Source: Pithys albifrons albifrons (taxonomy: Eukaryota > Chordata > Aves > Passeriformes > Thamnophilidae). From it: 64,000 bases of DNA. The number at the start of each line of letters is the position of its first letter. Within the stretch, counting starts at the first letter, position 1. Under the pieces are notes generated by a model, which was given only the letters and a program-made list of their open reading frames with translations, made no database searches and was not told the origin of the DNA. The stretch spans positions 68,684,299 through 68,748,298 of the forward strand of contig NC_092461.1 of assembly GCF_047495875.1 (NCBI RefSeq), in the 5' to 3' direction. A program made the position numbers and the translations under genes. Positions 22,963 through 35,140 of the stretch are shown in pieces.

Positions 22963-25798
22963 CTACAAAGAAGGAAATAGAGTACAGTGAAAATGTTGCA
23001 TTGCATGTCAAGAAACTAGGTATACTTTGTTATTATAATGGTGTCATTTCTAATATATTTAAACATCATTTATTAATTAATTTATGAATGCAAACAAATG
23101 AGCTAAAAATGTTGGAATCATTACAAAGTTCTTTATTTTTTTCCTATTTGTAAACCTCAAGTTAAAAAATTTAGGCGTAAGCGTTTCCTTTGTCTTAGTG
23201 AAGCAAAGGAGTGTTGTCTTCACTGTCCTTGGACAGGCATGTAGAAAAGATTTAGCATTTCTGAGGCAGGTACATTTGAGAAGGAAGCACAGAAATATGC
23301 ATCTGGTGTTTCCTCCTCTATGACTGGTTGGCAGGAGGGCTGGAGTTCTATTCCACATGGAGCACAAAGAGCTTAGGTGGAAGGTATGAAGAAAGACCAG
23401 CAACTCACAGTATTCTTTTGCTGTTTGAGAAAAATTGCTCCCTGACTTACACTACCTTTTGAATTTTCTGCTGGGGGCTTCAGATGCATGGCCTGAATCT
23501 CTTGCCACTAGTTAGTCATGAAGACTATTCATTTTCCCTTCTGTCCTATTATTTGTCTCTTGAGCCCTTTTCAACAAACTGCATTCCAATGTCTTCTACT
23601 ATTGTCCTAGTAGTGAATAGGATATATCCAGACTCCTGTGGAGGAATCAGGACACTGTGTTAGACTAATGACCTGCCAAGACAGTGCAGGGAGAGACTCA
23701 GAAGCTTCATGAAGTGATCTTGAAACCTCTGACCTTAAAATCCCGCTCAGACACTGAATAAAAGCATAAGTATATTAGAGCAACACTCTGCCTGGAGTGA
23801 GCAGTCCTGCAGGGTACATTTGACTTTCTTGAAGGCTGAGAGGCCCCGCAGAGAGACCTTGACAAATTAGAGAATTTGGGCAATCACCAACCATTTGCAG
23901 TTCAACAAGGGGAAGTGCTGGATTCTGCACCTGGGATGGGGCAGCAGTGCCCTGGCAGCCAGGAGAGCCAATGATGTCCTGGGGGGCATCAGACAAAGCA
24001 TCTCCATCTGGTCAAGGGAGGGGATTGTCCTGCTTTGCTCTATACTGGGATGCCCTCACCTTGAATATTGTGTGCAGTTTTGGGCACCACAATATAAGAA
24101 AGATATAAAGCTAATGGAGAATGTCCAAAGGAAGGCAACAAAGATGGTGAAGGGCCTTAAGAGGAAGTTGTATGAGGAGCAGCTGAGGTCACTTGGTCTG
24201 TTCAGCCTGGAGAAGAGGAGACTGAGGGGAGACCTCATTGCAGTCTACAGCTTCCTCATGAGGGGAAGAGGAAGGGCAGGCACTTATCTGAAGCTGTGTC
24301 AGGGAAGGTTTAGGTTGGACACTGGAACAGGCTCCCCAGAGAAGTGGTCACAGCACAAGGCTGACAGAGTTCAATAAGCATTTGGATGATACTCTCAGAC
24401 ACATGGTGGGACACTTGGGGACAGTTCTGTGAAGGGCTAAGAGTTGGTCTTGATGATCCTTGTGGGTCTCTCCCAAGTCAGTATATTCTATGATTCTGTG
24501 ACTTCAAATGCTAAAGAGCTTTCTTAGTTTTCAGGATTTTCAGTTCAAATCCAAATCAGTCTCAGTCCAAACAAGTCTGGTTGCAATATGGACACCCTCA
24601 CTCATCTGAAGTGTTTTATCAAGTAAGTCACTCCTCTAGAAAAAAATCTATTATACATCTGCTCAATCCTCCCTTCCTAACACATACAGAGGCAATAAGC
24701 CCAATGTCCCTCCTTTGTGAACTGTGTTTTCAAACCCGAATGGAAAAGTCTTGCCTGTCATGCTCTCTGTGGTACCCTTTGGCAACACACAATTGCCACA
24801 TTCAATAAATGTCAGTCAGACAGATGATCATAGTTAACTTCCTCAACGGAAGCTTTGGGAAACAAAAGCAGTGAGCTATTTGCCTTGCTCTCTGCAGCAG
24901 CATGGCAGGGCTGTCACTCTTCTTGCCTTTCTTTCTGTAGTAACTGCAGCTCTACACCACATCCTCTTGGAAGCCCCCAGCAAACAAGGCAGCCTGTGCT
25001 GTGGTGTAGGGTGTTGACCAGCCAATGGGTATGTACACACTTACTGCCCAAATGTCATCTTACATATTTGGTTGAAAATGGGAGGTGAGTGTAAAAGGTT
25101 TCTATGAGGTGCCCAAAGATGGGCAAACAAGACAGAAAAAGTGAAGACAAAGAACCCCTGTTTTCTAGAAAACTGTCTGAAAATGATCAACAGTAATACA
25201 CAGTGAGTAGTGATTTACAATTATATAGTTACTTTCATCAGTGGACTTTAAAAAAATTATTACTGATTATTTAAATATTCCTTCATAGCATGATATAATC
25301 CTACAGGCAAGGAGAAGTTAAAATTATGATGGTTTTAAAGTTCAGTAACAAAACTTGCTGACTGACAAATAGAGGTAAAATTCCCCTTTAAATGTCACAG
25401 GGAGAAAACAGAACAGGTGGGGAAAACAGTGGAAAATAATTGAATCACAGAAGGACAAACAAATACCAATTTTTCACTTGAGTTATAATTATTCTCCTAG
25501 ATAACTTATTAATAGATGATGTATTAATCACAGAATATAATAATTCCTCTTAATTTTATGTTCTTTCTTTTATGCAAAGGAATAGTTTACTTTCTTGATG
25601 CCATAATGATATAGTCTTTAGATCCAAGGACTTTATTTTGTGAAAATGTAGGATTTTCCTTTATAAAATTTTACATTTTCTAAAAGTAGCCAGAGGGAAA
25701 CAATTAGAATTTAACTCTGGCAGTGATTTCATTGCCTTTAACAAGAGGCTAGCTGTGTGATTCACATCACTGACTTCAGAAAGTAAAAAGTACTTTAC
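22963..25798 (-). other. intron between e10 and e11
   Basis: 2.8 kb with the CR1 copy at about 23890-24502. A more GC-rich stretch at about 24850-25090 carries a 77-codon plus-strand frame of no recognised family. Nothing else assigned. Confidence 0.7.
23890..24502 (+). mobile_element. CR1 LINE 3' fragment (reverse transcriptase C-terminus and 3' UTR)
   Basis: About 0.6 kb of CR1. The frame at 23895-24377 holds the CR1 ORF2 C-terminal signature (FNKGKCWILHLGW, then LEYCVQFWAPQYKKDIKLM, GLFSLEKRRLRGDLIAVY). It is followed by the conserved 3' UTR and a tail at 24484-24500 reading ATTCTATGATTCTGTGA. No start domain, endonuclease or main catalytic portion of the polymerase is present, so this copy is dead. 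It sits in an intron of the PLAT gene, antisense to it. Confidence 0.93.
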
Positions 25799-25874
25799 CT
25801 GTTTTACTGCTGATCAAAAGAACAATTTTGTCCAGTTCTCCCAAATCAACAGCATCCACGATAACTAGAAATGA
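25799..25874 (-). CDS. RP1: PLAT gene exon e10 (centre of diverged PLAT E)
   Basis: Acceptor TTTTAG, donor GTAAAG, phase 0 to 1. Encodes SFLVIVDAVDLGELDKIVLL then ISSKT. The VDAVDLGELDKI core is canonical PLAT, but the I-G-H-D that should follow is LISSKT. Same 76-79 bp class as e13, showing that PLAT E and F share their internal intron position. Confidence 0.88.
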
Positions 25875-26001
25875 CTAAAATAAAATTATTCAGTATTGCG
25901 ATCTTAAATTATATTACCTAACTGTATCGAAAACCCTGAAAATTATATATAGAGAGAGTACAAGAATGGATTAAAGAGTAAATTTCTTTAAGACACAGTA
26001 C

Positions 26002-26156
26002 CTCATTTTCCTCTCCATGCTGGACTTTCTGCAATGGCCAAAGAAGGGATCTGTCCCCTGTGTCACCATGAGTACCACATATACATGCAGTCATGTGCAC
26101 TAAATTTCGCTCACTCCAAATATTTCTAGAAAATACTGTGAGGTGATATGTAACCA
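26002..26156 (-). CDS. RP1: PLAT gene exon e9 (start of diverged PLAT E)
   Basis: Acceptor GATATTGCAG, donor GTACTG, phase 1 to 0. After the split Val it reads VTYHLTVFSRNIWSERNLV, then HMTACICGTHGDTGDRSLLW and ends HGEENE. The G-x-x-G-D-T-G-D-R turn is a clear PLAT element; the GTDA motif is replaced by SERNLV and FERG by GEEN. Both phases fit e8 and e10. Confidence 0.85.
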
Positions 26157-29100
26157 CTGCAATATCAAGCAAAAAGAGATCTTGTAAGACTGTACCATAG
26201 TCTTGCACAGCTATTTGACAACATAGCATTGTAGAGCCAGATGTAATTAAAAAGCATGTGAAAATTACAGTAAAACTCAAAATTACTGCATTTTTTCCCC
26301 TAATTTTGTCTTGTAATTGTATCACCAGTCTCTCAGATCTGAAACTTGAGAAACAAGACTGGATCAACCCAAAGCAAGAGTGAAAGCATTGCATTTGAAA
26401 GATTTCTTTCTTGGATCACCGTGTCAGAGAGAAGCAAGAGTGGACCTGCCCCACAAGGGTGGATAAGACAGGAACTCAGCAAGGTCCCAGGGCATGCAGT
26501 GCCTCTCTGAGCAGGTAACAGTTCTGCAGCACCGGCATGTGGCAGGCAGAGCTGTCAACAGTCCCAAATGCAGCAAACAGTAAAAACAACCTGAGATCCA
26601 TGCTGGTTATTGAGGTAGGAGCAGCAAGAGGATCAGAGGAGGATTGAAAATAGGGCTACAACATGGGGCCAGGGCCTGTACAGAAGATCAGGGCAGAGAG
26701 AGGACTAGAGAAAGACACACATCTGAGGTAGCTCTGACACGACCTGAAATTGACAACCCATGCCCATTATGGCTGGAGCTTCCAGGTCAAGGCAAGTTCA
26801 GACCTGTTGACCTATCATGGCTCTGATACACTGTAGGGAAGTAGAGGTTGCATTGCATTAACACTGTATCAGATCATACAGTAGATAGAATTGGTAAAGT
26901 CTGTTGTACAAAAAAGAGCAATTGGGGGAAACTAATGTAGGCAAGGGCAGAGGGCTAAAATGCTTCAATAGTGGACTTTGTTCAGGTAGTGCAATCAGAC
27001 CATCATAGCATAAACATAGGCAACCAAGTTTTTATCCCTATAGTGTACTGAATAGATTGGAGAAGGGAAAAACAAAAGAAATCTCTGAAGTTACATACAA
27101 TAAGGGTAACATATATGAATGTTACAATCTTGGTGTGAATTATGGCTCTCTGTTAACTCAGTTGAAATAATCAGTTTGAAAGTAACACAATGCATTTGTA
27201 TTTCACCTTTTGAATACTTAATTGTTTTGCCTTAAAAACTGCAGTAGTGTAAAATTCAGCTTCTGTACAACCCTCTATGCAAGAAGAGAGAGAGAGCTCA
27301 ACATGCCATCCCTGGGGACTTCTGAGGTGTAAGGACCTCAAAAGTGAGGCACAATGAAGAGAAACTATTTATGTATATACTCAGCTGGAGGCCTCTGCCT
27401 ATTAGTACACCCAAAGGCACATGTGTGCACAACCAGATCTCAAGAGTCTGTTCTGCATTTTATCAACTGCATTTTGATGGTTTCAGTTAGCCATTAGCAT
27501 ATGCTTCATCACAATCCCAAGTAGAAAATATATTAAAACATTAAAAGTAACTAAGGGATTAAATACTAAGGCACTCTATGAATGACAGAACTGTATCTGA
27601 ATTTAACAGTACGTGGCTTCAGGTTATGGTGATTATGATCAGCTGCTTTCCATTCCAATTAACATAATGCTGGTTTTGCTTTTAGCTGAGAAAAAGAAAA
27701 CCAAGGGGAAAATAAATTAGATTTAGAAAGCTAACAGAAAAGCATATATCTTATGCAAAATAAATTGCAAGTAAGTTTGTGTGTAAAGATCACTTTGAAC
27801 TCCACATGTTCCACCTGCTGTGGAGCTGCTTAAAACTGTCTTGGACATAAATGGCAAAGATTTGGGTGAGTCACTGTTCTAGTTTTTTTTTCCCTACTGT
27901 GGTTGCAAAGCCCTCCTTGGAGACTTCTAAAGCATGTGTGGAAAGGAATAAAAGCAATAGAGAAGAGCTATTTCATTTGTTTGTTATTTTACCTAAGCAC
28001 ATAGGTAATATAATACCTATTCCTTGTTTGTGACTTTTTTATCTCTTGATCTCAGAGCATTTACAAAGAATATTACTGAAAAAAACAAAACAAAACAAAA
28101 CAAAAACAAAGAATGAGGAAATTCTTTTTTCAACCAAGAGGTAAATGAGACAGCCGGGGTCAGAACGAAGATCATAAGGATTCCAGTTTCACTGTCCCTT
28201 TATCACCCATGCTACATCTTCTTCTCATCATTTCTGTGTGCTTGTCCCTGTATCCTAAATCCTTCTGCATGTGACAGAGATCAGTCTTTTCAAAGGGCCA
28301 CACTCATGACCATTATGTTCATCTGAAGTTCCTCTTTGTTTAATCTTGTGTGTAGGAGATGAAATCCATTAAGCCTAGTTCTGTAACCATACTGCATACA
28401 TTTTCAAGTGAAAAGAACATCCCTAAGAAATATAAAAATTAAAGCCTAAATACAAATTTTACATTTTCAGTTGCAGCCAAAGTATTAAAAATTAAAAAAC
28501 CTGAAACCAACCTCTGTTAATTCTACTGAGATAATTTGTATACCTACATTTAATTGCATTCAAACACCTCACTGAAACTGGTCCATAAGTTCCAGTACAC
28601 AGTGTATTGGAGTAGTCAATTTAAGATCTACTTCAGCTCACTTTAGATGAACTGATTAGTGTTTTACCCAAATAACTCATTTGGTTTCTGCATAAAACTT
28701 GGAGACAAATTATTTTAAGTATCATTATGTGGTCTGTTAATTTAGTTGGCAATTGTTTCATAATATGGTGGCACCCAGTTAACATCATGTTAGAAGGTAT
28801 TGTGGATTTTAGATGAAAAGATTTCTTTTATTTTACTTAATCAAGATGATATATGTAAGAATTGTTGAACTAATTTCAACAGGCATAAATATTTGGAGTG
28901 TATAAAGGTAATAAAGCTGAACTTATATGTAGTTTTGAGCTGTTATTTACTGAGAACATTTGTTTTGAATGTTCAAACAAACAACAAAATTGCTTAATAG
29001 TAAATGAGCTATAAAAAATCACATCGTTAATGTCAGTAATATGAGCAGCTGAGGACTAAACAAAGGAGAATAGAAATATTACAGTATTGCAAGAAAGGGA

Positions 29101-29361
29101 TATTTCTTATAAACTGTTCTTTGTAGCATATAATAATGGTTCTGTGCAATCAAATGAATGTTGCATTCCCCACTTTATGGTAGAGAAATTAAGCTGAGTG
29201 GGTAGTATTTTCCTTCATACATTTTAAATTCTTATCCAGCGTTCATGAATCATTAAATAAAGACAATAAAAAATTCTGGTTTGATAATGATTTCTATTGT
29301 AATACTAGGATGTGTTAACCTCCTGGACTACTCTTCTGCTTTGAAGTAGATTTATACCTAC
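26157..29361 (-). other. intron between e8 and e9
   Basis: 3.2 kb. A GC-richer block at about 26410-26840 stands out from the AT-rich surroundings and may be an unclassified repeat. A CAAAA-type simple repeat lies at 28079-28110. No exon seen. Confidence 0.65.
28079..28110. repeat. (CAAAA)n simple repeat
   Basis: Tandem AAAAC units in the e8-e9 intron. Confidence 0.85.
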
Positions 29362-29584
29362 CAGAAAGTTCTTCTTTTAATGGCCACTGTATAGGGAATT
29401 CAATCCATCTGTCTCCATTAGGAGAAAGAGGAATTGTTTTATTTATGGTGAGACTAAAGGTATCCAAAGTTGATGTGTTCTGTATTTTAAAGTGACGAAG
29501 AGACAACTGGGATATGCTGGTTTCCAAATTCTGGAGACCAAGTCTCACTTTATAAAGGATTCCCAAATCAGATGGTAAATGTAT
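29362..29584 (-). CDS. RP1: PLAT gene exon e8 (second half of diverged PLAT D)
   Basis: Acceptor GCTTCCTAG, donor GTAGGT, phase 0 to 1. Encodes IHLPSDLGILYKVRLGLQNL, then TSISQLSLRHFKIQNTS, and near the end DRWIEFPIQWPLKEELS. The D-L-G-I-L-Y-K-V-R-L-G core matches LG.L.KIRIG of PLAT. The W-F-L-E-K-V strand is replaced by SISQLSL, and the terminal F-P-C-x-x-W-L has become FPIQWPL. Confidence 0.88.
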
Positions 29585-30098
29585 CTAGGAAGCAACAAAA
29601 TAATGAGTTAGCATTCAGAGATATACAGATAAATGCACAGGTAGTTTAGAGGAAGAGAGGAATTTTGCTCTAAAGGGGTCAGCACAGTCCTGGACTCATT
29701 TGCATCAGTCTTGGTGCTAAAAGTCCCAGTGAGTTCAAAAGCAGCAAAATCAGGCAGACAGTAGGCACTTAAGGATAATTTAGCTTTATCCTCTAGGGAC
29801 ATTCATTGTAATTGTTCTATCAAATTTGAATTACATACCACACTGATTTCTAATTGTGAATATGTAATGTTAATGCCATTTAAATTTATATGCATTATTA
29901 ACTTTTTTTGTGGAAAAAGAAAAAAAGCATGAGTTTAATCATCATGAATTTGAGAAAGTCAAAAATAAAAAGATAAATCTGGTATGCAACTGAAAATTTC
30001 AGTTCTATTTTTCTTGACTATTTAACCAATAATATATGATTATTTCTCTTTAAAAGGAAACTCAAAGAAAATTTAAATATATCTATATGTTATTTTAC
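29585..30098 (-). other. intron between e7 and e8
   Basis: Short 0.5-kb intron, AT-rich; nothing else seen. Confidence 0.75.
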
Positions 30099-30277
30099 AT
30101 CATATGTTATTTGGTTCTTCATCTGATGTTCCACTCTCTTTTCCATGGAAACTGGATTTGACTTGCCGTTGCTTCCATAAAAAACCATAACCATTTTGGA
30201 TATGTTTTCTGACAACTCTTCAAATTCTGTTTTTGTTTCTTCTTCATGTTTTGTGAAATAAATCCTCCATCTGCCTT
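30099..30277 (-). CDS. RP1: PLAT gene exon e7 (first half of diverged PLAT D)
   Basis: Acceptor TATGTTCAG, donor GTAAAA, phase 1 to 0. After the split Glu it reads GRWRIYFTKHEEETKTEFEE, LSENISKMVMVFYGSNGKSN, then PVSMEKRV and KNQITYD. The V-F-Y-G-S-N-G strand and turn fit PLAT, but the GTDA calcium-loop motif is missing and the FERG element is not recognisable. Support is mainly from phase, splice sites and its place opposite e8. Confidence 0.8.
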
Positions 30278-32217
30278 CTGAACATATAAAATAAGGAAAA
30301 TAAAAAGGAAGAAATAATAATTATGTTTCTATTTTCATATATTAACCAAAGTATCTCATATAAAATTTCTAAGATGCCTTAGTCTACATGGGAGCCTTAT
30401 TTTAAAAGCATGTCATATGAGTGCTGATCAGCTCCCTAAGTCTATTGCCATTTCTTACTATTGCAAGCTGAAAACTATTGTCAGTACTAGTAAGTGTAAT
30501 GACATACTGTGATGAAAATATTCTCCCATTATTATTTCAGAACTTATCAATAAAACAGGCAATGTAATGACAGAAGTTATACCTGAATTCATTTGCTCTC
30601 TTCCTAAAGGCCAGGCAGAAGTGCCCCTCCTCTCCTGAATTTCTAATTAAAAAAGAGATCAAATTAATACTTTCTGTAGAATGGTGTCTATACAATAACA
30701 AATGTCTGTATTCATCTCTAGTGAGGCAATTGAATGAGTATTATATAATTTAAAGATTTAACTAGGAAGTGTACAATGTGATTTTCTACTTAGGCATCAC
30801 CTTTTACACATCATCCTATTTAAAGAAATTACTCTAGCACTAGCTCTTTACTATGGAATGGTTGTAACATGAAGATTCACGTAGTTTCCATTTTAAACCA
30901 TTTCTGTCTCAGTTGTACAATTCATGCTCTGGATGACTGAGCATTAATTGAATGACTTTAACACTCATTCTAGGGGCTGATGTTGCTCCCACTGATATTC
31001 GTCTCCATTGATTTCAGTGGGATTTGGCACAGAGGAAAACTGCTCATAAACATTAGGTAGAGGCCTGAATCAAACCTGAACCTTCCTTTGAGTTCATAAC
31101 CTAGACTGGATTTGTCAATTATTATATAAAGAAATTCACAGGAACACTGCCCAAATCAATGCAGCCTGGTAGAAAGAGAAATTAAATATTCCTTTTTTTT
31201 TTTTTATAAAAGTCCCAACATACAGTCTAAAACAAATCTGAAATCATTTACTTTTGCACATTAACAGCTTCCTCCTTTTCTTGATCATTGCAAATGATCA
31301 AAAGTTAGAGATGATAAAGCAGAGGAAATGGATTGAACTGGAATCCTATTCAGTATCAAGAGGCTATTGCTGGACAAGAACTGTCACACCAATGTTGCTA
31401 CAGGGAGCTGAGATGCCCTGGAAGTTAGGAGGAAAAGAACTAGAATATTTTCTGTAATCTATGGATTCATCCATACAGTCAATTAACTTTTCCTAGAGGC
31501 AGTATCATTTGAAATACATGAGTCTTAGATGTACATACTGGGCTTTGGTTTTCTACTGACCTGGTTAGATGGACTATGTTGTGGTTCCAGCTTGTACACC
31601 AGATTGTATTGAAATACATGTTTGTATTGAAACCAATGACACAAGGAGGGAAGGTGTACATTCCCTTCTTGTTTTGACAGAGTGCAGTCACAGGCAGTGG
31701 GGTGAAACCTGTGCCTTGGTGGACTGATTACTCATATGGAGTCAGTCAGAAATATGTCCAGTTGCTGGCAAAAGCTGTCCAAAATGTGTAGCATAAATAC
31801 TGTAAAGCAGTAATCTTGAATACAAGAGAGACGTTTCCTCCACTGCTTAAACATAGTTTGCCCCAATTTTTGTCTCATTTTCACTCTGCTTAGCAGAGGT
31901 ATTTGAAGTTTAAAAAATAGTTCTCGAGTGTAGAAGTAAGACTTGGAGAGGCAGCAACTGGTAAAGCAATAGCTCAAATATGTTGCCATTTATGCCACTG
32001 TAAACTTGAAGTAACAAAGCAGAAATTATCCACTTGCAAATACTGGTTATTAAATGGTACTAAAACACAACAGTGTTCAGACACACTAATTCCCTACATA
32101 ATGACAATGTTCTACTGGAATATTTTGAACCACAACTTATTTGTAGAAGCAAATCACTTAGCTGCATTCCAGAGTTCGGAGCAAATTTCTTAGCAAATGA
32201 TAGAAGATAGTATTGAC
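30278..32217 (-). other. intron between e6 and e7
   Basis: 1.9 kb, AT-rich. A short stretch at about 30970-31035 has the look of a decayed palindromic element (CTCCCACTGATATT facing CCATTGATTTCAGTGGG). No exon seen. Confidence 0.65.
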
Positions 32218-32422
32218 CTGTGGCATTCAGAGTTACTGAGGCAAATCTTTTTCCATCGTGTCTGTCTTTAAGCCACGTTTGAGCCACAAACAATGTTTCT
32301 GTCCCTGAAGATGGCTCTTTCACTATGATCTTCTCCAGAAACCAGTCAGAGCCTTTCCCTTTTTCAACTATCATCCTTTGCAGAATGCCAACATCTACTG
32401 CTTCCACTTGAAAAATGTCCAC
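32218..32422 (-). CDS. RP1: PLAT gene exon e6 (second half of PLAT C)
   Basis: Acceptor ATATTTCAG, donor GTCAAT (non-optimal), phase 0 to 1. Encodes VDIFQVEAVDVGILQRMIVE, then GSDWFLEKIIVKEPSSGTE, FVAQTWLKDRHDGKRF and ends SVTLNAT. The V-D-x-F, W-F-L-E-K-I and W-L motifs are all canonical PLAT, although the usual G-H-D is replaced by EKGKG. Unlike PLAT F, this half is a single exon. Confidence 0.95.
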
Positions 32423-34482
32423 CTGAAATATTCAGAATCAAAAAGTCATATGGAAACAGAACCATGGAACTAAATTATTAGTGTATTTTGAAAAACAGAA
32501 GTAAGAAAAGAGTCAAGACTTTTTTATTAATTCAATAAATACCAACACAACAGATGAACAGAACCAGAACTTTAACAAGTTTAAAGATGCTAAATGCCCA
32601 CTTTAAGAAGTATTTATCCCATTTGTGGTTCCACAATTTACAGTTGAACTACCTCTTTGTCCACATAGATCTATCAGTTGCTTATGCTCAGTTTGTGAGA
32701 GATTTTCCTTCCCAAAGTTCAAGTTTAATGTTCTACAGGGATGACATTTTAAACATATCTTATTCTCAACAAAATAGATGCTAAGGACTATCATTTGAGG
32801 GATGAAATATAGGGAATAAGAAAGGCAGAAATGAGCATCACAGAAAGGTATTTTATCTTCTTAGAAAATCATGACAAACTTGATTCCAGATTTGGATTAA
32901 TTTGTAGGATTAGTTTTAATAAAAGTAACTGAATTTAAGGAAAATGTTAAAGACAGTTACATTGAAATAAGTTTCACTATTCTCTATCAGTTAAAAAGTC
33001 CACAACATTTTTACAGGATTTGCGATAGTGAAGTAGGATTCCTAAAGAAAATAGTGAAATGTCACACATTAACCATTTTCAATATATGTGGGTTTGGCTT
33101 TTTGGGTCTTCACTTATCTTCCTATTTCCTGAAATGGAAAACAGAGATTATATTCTTTGCATAGAGACTTTCCACCTTTTTTGCCTTATAGTTTTATGAA
33201 TTTCTATTGGGTCTGATAACTGATAAAATATAGTGTTATTTGTGATGGAATTTCCAGCATGATTTAAAGATCTAAAGATGTTTCTGAAGGGAGTGGGTAG
33301 CAATAAAAAACATGATGAAAAACACTCGAGTCCTGAAAAGTCTTCTCAACCTAATTCACACTGAAGTTGCTCTGCCAGAGCAAGAGGGCAGCAGTCCTTA
33401 TTCAAAGGTTTATGCAGAGATGAAACAGAGAAAAGCAGTTCTCTTGCTCAACCAGTCACAGTTATGTGTCTTTCCCGTGCAGGTTTTCCAGCTGAAGAAC
33501 TCATGAAAGATGTGTGTCACGAAGACCAGCCCGACCAGTTTGCACCTTAATAAGACCCAGCATAAACTAAAATATTGAGCTGAAAATTGAAGATAATGTA
33601 TAACCTATTTAACAAAAGGATCCACATAAACTGAATTTTTAAAAAATTGTTCTTTAGCATTTTTTTCTCATTTTTCATTAATATATGTACATGTGAACAT
33701 GAAAATGTGTGTTTGTGAATTACATCTTTAACAGTCTCCTAAAAATAATCACCAACCTGTCACTGAATTACTCTGTGACTTCTGTACTGAAAGGTCATGT
33801 TAGTCAAAAACTGCTGCAGATCTTATCATCATCACATCTGCACTATCACTCATAAGTTATCATGTGAAATGGGAAAATGAGACAATGATTTTAATGAAAA
33901 AGTGTTGACGATCCACTTGAATAGCTATACTTCTTTGCAAGGAGTCAAGGTTATCAGCTGCTTAGTGAATTGATACTGGCAAAAGCATAAAATGAAAACA
34001 GAGAGTCTCAGGATAATGTCCTGCAGCAGCAGAACAAATACATTGGAAGGGCTGAAATTCTAGGTGGAGTGCAGAATTGCAGGTAAAGAAGTTCTTCATG
34101 TTTTCCTTAGTTAAATCAAAAAATTAATGGTTAGTGTCAACACTAAGATTTATTTTATTATCTGTTGAACTAATTTGATTAAATACTATTAATCTGAACT
34201 CTTAATTTACCTAATTGTGATATTACTATGATCACTACTTTAATAAGATTGGTAAGGTTGTAGCATCATGCTTGAATAGAAGAAAATTGTTACACTCACT
34301 AAATATAATTATTAAAATACAAAGGATTAGGTGCGTGAAAAACACAGATAAACTTAAGTAAGAAACATATACATCCCTGTCTCTGTTACTAATAAAATAT
34401 TTTAAGTTCCCAAAAAGTGAAAATTTATCTTTAAAAATGCTGCTTGCTCTTGCAAATGTTTATGGTTATATTAAGGCATGGT

Positions 34483-35140
34483 TGTTGTGGTTTAGCCTCA
34501 GCCATCAACCAACCCCCACACAACCACTCACTCACTCCTTCACCGGTGAGATCAAGGAGAGAATCAGGTTACATGCTGGGAAAGTTATTGACTGAGATAA
34601 AGACAGTTTAATAGGGAAAGCAAAAGGCACACACACAAGCAAAGCAAAACAAGGAATTAATTCACTGCTTCCCATAGGCAGGCAGGTGTTCAGCCACCTC
34701 CAGGAGAGAAGGGACCCATCATGTATAACAGCAGCTTGGGAAGAAAAACACCATCACTCTAAATGTGTGTGTGTGTGTGTGTGTGTGTGTGTCTGTGTCT
34801 GTGTCTGTGTCTGTGTGTCTGTGTGTCCCCCCCATCCTTCTTCCTTCTTCCTTGCACTTTATATACCGAGCAGGATGTCATATGGTCTGGAATTATCCCT
34901 TTGGTCACTTTAGGTCACCTGTCCCAGTGTGTCCCCTCCCAGCCTCCCAAGCACCCCCCAGACTCCTCACCACTGTGGCAGTATGAAAAGCAGAAGAGGT
35001 CTTGGCTCTGTGTAAGCACTGCTGAGCAAGAACAAAAACATCTCTATGGTATCATTACTGTGTTCAGCTCAAATCCAAAACAGAGACTTATACTAAGTAC
35101 TGTGAAGAAAATTAACTCTATCCCACAAAAAACAAGCACA
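34483..35140 (-). mobile_element. solo LTR of an avian endogenous retrovirus
   Basis: On the minus strand it runs from TGTGCTTGTTTTTTGTGG to a TG..CA-type end at GGCTAAACCACAACA. It has a TATATAAAG box (about 34857-34866) and an ATTAAA signal in CTATTAAACTGTCTTTATCT (about 34601-34620). This layout and sequence are those of an abundant LTR in neoavian genomes. No internal coding sequence flanks it, so it is a solo LTR. I see no target-site duplication. A TG microsatellite has grown inside it. Confidence 0.85.
34764..34826. repeat. (TG)n / (TGTCTG)n microsatellite
   Basis: About 14 TG units followed by TGTCTG-type units, ending in a C7 run. Lies within the solo LTR. Confidence 0.95.

Noticed and set aside
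23895..24377. 160-codon plus-strand open frame
   Set aside because: It is the C-terminal part of a CR1 reverse transcriptase within a truncated LINE copy, not a host gene.
25918..26394. 158-codon minus-strand frame read as one protein
   Set aside because: Only 26002-26156 is coding (exon e9); its flanks are intron, with splice sites at both ends.
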